This document shows positions 30,058 through 32,264 of a stretch of 32,264 bases of DNA, one piece after another. Each line of letters starts with the position of its first letter. Position 1 is the stretch's first letter. The position numbers and the translations under genes were made by a program. Origin of the DNA: a virus; the IMG/VR virus record IMGVR_UViG_3300037520_002266, positions 1 to 32,264 of that record, one strand, 5' to 3'. Under the pieces are notes generated by a model. The model was not told where the DNA came from, did not search any database, and saw nothing but the letters and a program-made list of their open reading frames with translations.

Positions 30058-31227
30058 TTATCCTCCAAGTGCAAAATCCACGATTTCACACCCAAAAGCC
30101 TTCGAAATTGCAGACTTGAAATGATTGTCCAAATAATCTCGAACAAAATAGCTTGGACAATACACCATAAGCTCATCTCCAGAACGCTTGAAAATAATCC
30201 GATAATCAATAAACCAGGATTTGTACTTCGCATCACCAATGATTCGATGCAATATCCTGCGCTCTTCTTCTGCAGGAATAGGGACTGAAATAGGCTCCGG
30301 CTCGGGAGGAGGTGTTTGTTTCTTAAACGCAGCAACAGGCTGTGAACGAACCTCAGACGTCGTCCAATAGACCTTATCGTGATTGATCTTCCGAAGTAAA
30401 CTTCCCTTCCAGGAAAGAATCACGTTCTTCGGATAGTTCCCAGAGTCCTTCCAGTAGTCACAGGTCTCTCGATAAGCTTCTTGTATTTTGCTTGGATGAA
30501 AATTCATCGCAAATGCAATTTCCTGCATCTCGTTCGTTAGTGAAAAATCTTCCTGCAATTCACCGGCTGTTTTAGTCAAAATTTTATTTTGAGAATTAGT
30601 AGTAGTAATAGCTAGGGCATTTTGATCAGAAGTAGCGTGTGATGAAATTTTAGGCACAGCCTCGCGCGCACACGCACTAGTAGTATATTTATAGGTACTA
30701 TATAGGTTATGCGTAGCTATTACATATGTTTGAGGCGAAAATGACATATGTTTTTTTATTACATCTGTAGCTATTACATCTGTTTTATCGTTAACATCTG
30801 TAGCTATTACATCTGTTTTATCGTTAACATCTGTAGCTATTACATCTGTTTTATCGTTAACATCTGTAGCTATTACATCTGTATTTTGTTCTATCTTTTT
30901 AGATCTTTTGGATTTTTTTGAGAGATATTCTTTGCTTGATTTTTCCCATTCATCAAGTAAGGGGACATTCAAATCATATACGCTTGTTTTCCTGATTGCG
31001 TAATTGTCTTGAACCTTAATAATAATTCCTGTCTTTATAAGTGACTTAAGGGATATTGATACGCCTTTTAAGGAAATTTCAGTAACTTCATGCATTGTTA
31101 ATGTACTAGCATAAATGTTCTTTCCTGTTTTGAAATCTGCTTTGCCTGCAAGGAAACTTAATAAAACTTTATCATTTCTTGAAAGTTGGCTCATTTTTAT
31201 TTGTGATATTTTATGCGTCCAGCTCAT
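30058..31227 (-). CDS. Replication initiator with DnaA-N-like C-terminal domain
   Basis: A 389-aa protein with GGAG just before ATG (31227). Residues ~14-90 look like a winged helix (SRNDKVLLSFLAGKA, then TMHEVTEISLKGVSISLKSL, GIIIKVQDNYAIRK) as in phage initiators. A basic linker (SKKSKRSKKIEQ) is followed by residues 116-158, an exact 11-residue tandem repeat TDVIATDVNDK. The C-terminal ~70 residues (RRILHRIIGDAKYKSWFIDY, then ELMVYCPSYFVRDYLDNHF) match the DnaA N-terminal domain, known for contacting DnaB helicase. Domain order (DNA binding, linker, helicase contact) is that of lambda O-type initiators. The linker DNA is itself repetitive (see 30722-30882). An Ala/Pro stretch VAAFKKQTPPPEPEPISVPI precedes the last domain. 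Confidence 0.75.
   Translation of the reverse strand: MSWTHKISQIKMSQLSRNDKVLLSFLAGKADFKTGKNIYASTLTMHEVTEISLKGVSISLKSLIKTGIIIKVQDNYAIRKTSVYDLNVPLLDEWEKSSKEYLSKKSKRSKKIEQNTDVIATDVNDKTDVIATDVNDKTDVIATDVNDKTDVIATDVIKKHMSFSPQTYVIATHNLYSTYKYTTSACAREAVPKISSHATSDQNALAITTTNSQNKILTKTAGELQEDFSLTNEMQEIAFAMNFHPSKIQEAYRETCDYWKDSGNYPKNVILSWKGSLLRKINHDKVYWTTSEVRSQPVAAFKKQTPPPEPEPISVPIPAEEERRILHRIIGDAKYKSWFIDYRIIFKRSGDELMVYCPSYFVRDYLDNHFKSAISKAFGCEIVDFALGG
30722..30882. repeat. Iteron-like array inside the initiator gene
   Basis: The octamer ACATCTGT occurs eight times on the + strand, starting at 30761, 30776, 30794, 30809, 30827, 30842, 30860 and 30875, with spacings of 15 and 18 bp alternating (33-bp period). 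Two related palindromic ACATATGT sites start at 30722 and 30744. The period equals 11 codons, so the protein repeat TDVIATDVNDK follows from it. An array of identical sites inside an initiator gene is the layout of the lambda origin, so this is a good origin candidate. Confidence 0.7.
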
Positions 31228-31378
31228 ATATACTCCGTAGTGTTACGCTGAAGTGTCTTTATAAGTCCTTACTTTCATTTGTTTTCTTTTTGATAAATTA
31301 AATTATCCTTCTTCCGTTGATTCCATTCGCTTTTACTCTTTCAAGATGTTAGAATTTTCATTCTTTAAAAATTACTGG

Positions 31379-31405
31379 TTGACATACTTCTTTTTTTTAT
31401 ATAAT
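31379..31405 (+). promoter_or_regulatory. Consensus sigma70 promoter for + strand transcript
   Basis: TTGACA at 31379-31384 and TATAAT at 31400-31405, both exact consensus hexamers, separated by 15 bases. Transcription would start near 31412 and run away from the initiator gene toward the terminator at 31542. The short spacer is the only weakness. Confidence 0.6.
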
Positions 31406-31448
31406 TTAAAAAAAGAAAAGGGGATGGATTAATTCTTCTTTTTTAAAG

Positions 31449-31472
31449 GTTAAAGTTAAAGTTAAAGTTAAA
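31449..31472 (+). repeat. GTTAAA hexamer tandem repeat (4 copies)
   Basis: GTTAAA repeated four times without interruption at 31449-31472, within the predicted small RNA and 220 bases upstream of the initiator start. Could be a binding array or an unstructured single-stranded stretch in the RNA. Confidence 0.8.
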
Positions 31473-31541
31473 TTTTATCCTTATTCATATAAATCTCTTA
31501 TGATTTATTCGTTGAAATTTTTGTTATTATTCTAAAGAAAT

Positions 31542-31568
31542 CCAGCACCTAAAAAATGCTGGTTTTTT
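31542..31568 (+). terminator. Intrinsic terminator
   Basis: CCAGCA (31542-31547) pairs with TGCTGG (31557-31562) across a 9-base loop, followed by six T (31563-31568). A strong + strand terminator; on the - strand the tail ATTTCTTT is only moderately T-rich, so it might also weakly end the 31650 gene. Confidence 0.8.
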
Positions 31569-31649
31569 ATTTATGTAAGGAAAGTGTAGAGAGAAAATTG
31601 AGGGAATTCAAGGGCTTTTTGGTAAAATTTTAAAGATTTTGAGAAAAAC

Positions 31650-32054
31650 TTAACTGTTTGTTTCTTCTATTTCTTTTAATTTAGAATAAATCGATTTTAA
31701 ATTATCTGTGATTAAATGAGTGTAAACCCATTCTTTTGTTGAATTGAAAAACGCGTCGTCATATTCTTTTAATTTGTTTTTTGAAATACAACTCACAGCA
31801 ATAACAATCTGTATACTTTCCGCTTTCTCTTTGTGAAAAGGATTCGGTAGCCCATTCGATATAAACTTTGTGGTGAACTTCTCGAAAGTACGAATTAAAA
31901 GCGTATCATAAGGTTTATCTTCTGTTAAATCTCCAGGAAAAAGCAATATATGCCACTTCGGGAATTCTTTCTCTAATACATCTTTTAAAGAAATAACAAA
32001 TGTTTCTTTTGTAACAAGTTGCTCATCTTCGATCTTCTTTTTGAATATTGCCAT
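31650..32054 (-). CDS. Unknown protein (134 aa)
   Basis: A 134-aa soluble protein: a charged N-terminus (MAIFKKKIEDEQLVTKETF), a beta-like central part (WHILLFPGDLTEDKPYDTLL), then helices including VIAVSCISKNKLKEYDDAFF and a final charged helix (IYSKLKEIEETN). No family recognised. There is no ribosome binding site before its ATG, and TATAAT overlaps the start codon, so either leaderless translation or a different upstream start is possible. It is the gene on the far side of the small-RNA region from the initiator. Confidence 0.5.
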   Translation of the reverse strand: MAIFKKKIEDEQLVTKETFVISLKDVLEKEFPKWHILLFPGDLTEDKPYDTLLIRTFEKFTTKFISNGLPNPFHKEKAESIQIVIAVSCISKNKLKEYDDAFFNSTKEWVYTHLITDNLKSIYSKLKEIEETNS

Positions 32055-32090
32055 TATAGGTAATTGCTTTCATTTTGGTTGAATTTCAGA

Positions 32091-32109
32091 TGTACGGAAA
32101 AATCGTACA
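32091..32109. promoter_or_regulatory. Inverted repeat between two - strand genes
   Basis: TGTACG (32091-32096) and CGTACA (32104-32109) separated by 7 bases, 37-55 bases upstream of the 31650-32054 gene and 6 bases past the stop of the preceding gene. No T-run, so an operator is more likely than a terminator. Confidence 0.45.
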
Positions 32110-32114
32110 ACTGA

Positions 32115-32264
32115 TTAATGTAATATATTATCAAGATTAATATTACTGACCTCTCTTAAATGATCTTCGTTCATATCATCAATCAGGCGTCTCATGTTAA
32201 TTACAAGAAAATCATAACATAAGGTAGGATCATAATTGATTAGAATATCAAATAAAGCCGAAAT
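32115..32264 (-). CDS. C-terminal end of an unknown gene (partial)
   Basis: An open frame enters from the right edge and ends at TAA 32115-32117, giving 49 visible residues (ISALFDILINYDPTLCYDFL then VINMRRLIDDMNEDH...). It is helical and acidic, and no family can be named from this piece. The frame remains open to the end of the window, so the gene starts outside. Confidence 0.5.
   Translation of the reverse strand: MSALFDILINYDPTLCYDFLVINMRRLIDDMNEDHLREVSNINLDNILH

Larger units (their letters stand above)
31412..31568 (+). ncRNA. Predicted small RNA upstream of the initiator gene (~157 nt)
   Basis: Defined by the consensus promoter at 31379-31405 and the intrinsic terminator at 31542-31568, with no coding sequence in between (the only ATG with a ribosome-binding-like AGGGG, at 31423, is followed by a stop after two codons). 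It contains four copies of GTTAAA. It is divergent from the initiator gene, so may be a regulator of replication or other genes acting in trans. Its 3' hairpin with a T tail is a fitting ligand for the ProQ/FinO protein. Confidence 0.5.

Noticed and set aside
30750-30885. The regular repeats could be mistaken for a small CRISPR array
   Set aside because: There are no variable spacers: the whole 33-bp unit is repeated and it is in frame within a gene.

Overview
The window looks like a large part of the genome of a tailed, podovirus-like phage (or prophage) of a Gram-negative, AT-rich bacterium. The evidence is a neck adaptor of the SU10 type, a gp10-like tail nozzle, four consecutive internal-virion/ejection proteins, an M15 endolysin, a RecT plus YqaJ recombination pair and a phage-type replication initiator. 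Base composition is strongly AT-biased, most genes have purine-rich ribosome binding sites, and a lipobox protein is present, so a low-GC Gram-negative host (for example an alphaproteobacterial lineage) is plausible but not proven. No integrase, terminase, capsid or portal gene is visible; these probably lie outside the window.

Layout. Positions 1-17811 are the late/structural arm on the + strand: the tail end of a structural gene, a small CDxSG-domain virion protein, a 1603-aa modular fibre, the adaptor, two tiny ORFs, a second fibre, the nozzle, an 81-aa protein and four ejection proteins. A hairpin with a T-run at 17898-17932 closes it. Positions 17933-32264 are the early/middle arm on the - strand, made of short, tightly coupled genes that mostly overlap as ATGA or TAATG. 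From its upstream end it carries a replication initiator (30058-31227), zinc-knuckle and small unknown proteins, a VRR-NUC nuclease, a YqaJ exonuclease, RecT, several micro membrane proteins, the M15 endolysin, a lipoprotein, zinc-ribbon proteins, a ProQ/FinO-domain RNA-binding protein and an excisionase-like HTH protein.

Two gene-free stretches inside the - strand arm carry + strand RNA signals. At 27974-28847 there are paired GGGTTTAACCC palindromes, a piece resembling the 3' end of tRNA-Gly ending in CCA (a possible attachment site), a promoter-hairpin-terminator unit that looks like a small RNA, and two tandem tRNA-like genes whose anticodon arms are three nucleotides too long. At 31228-31649 there is a TTGACA/TATAAT promoter, a GTTAAA tandem repeat and a good intrinsic terminator, together predicting a second small RNA of about 157 nt.

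The most interesting observations are: (1) a regular array of ACATCTGT sites (alternating 15/18-bp spacing) inside the replication initiator gene, between its N-terminal winged-helix-like part and its DnaA-N-like C-terminal part, recalling the lambda O/ori arrangement; (2) a phage ProQ/FinO protein in the same genome as two predicted small RNAs; (3) the tRNA-like pair with expanded anticodon arms; (4) at least seven membrane microproteins of 20-75 aa, six of them embedded in the early operons.
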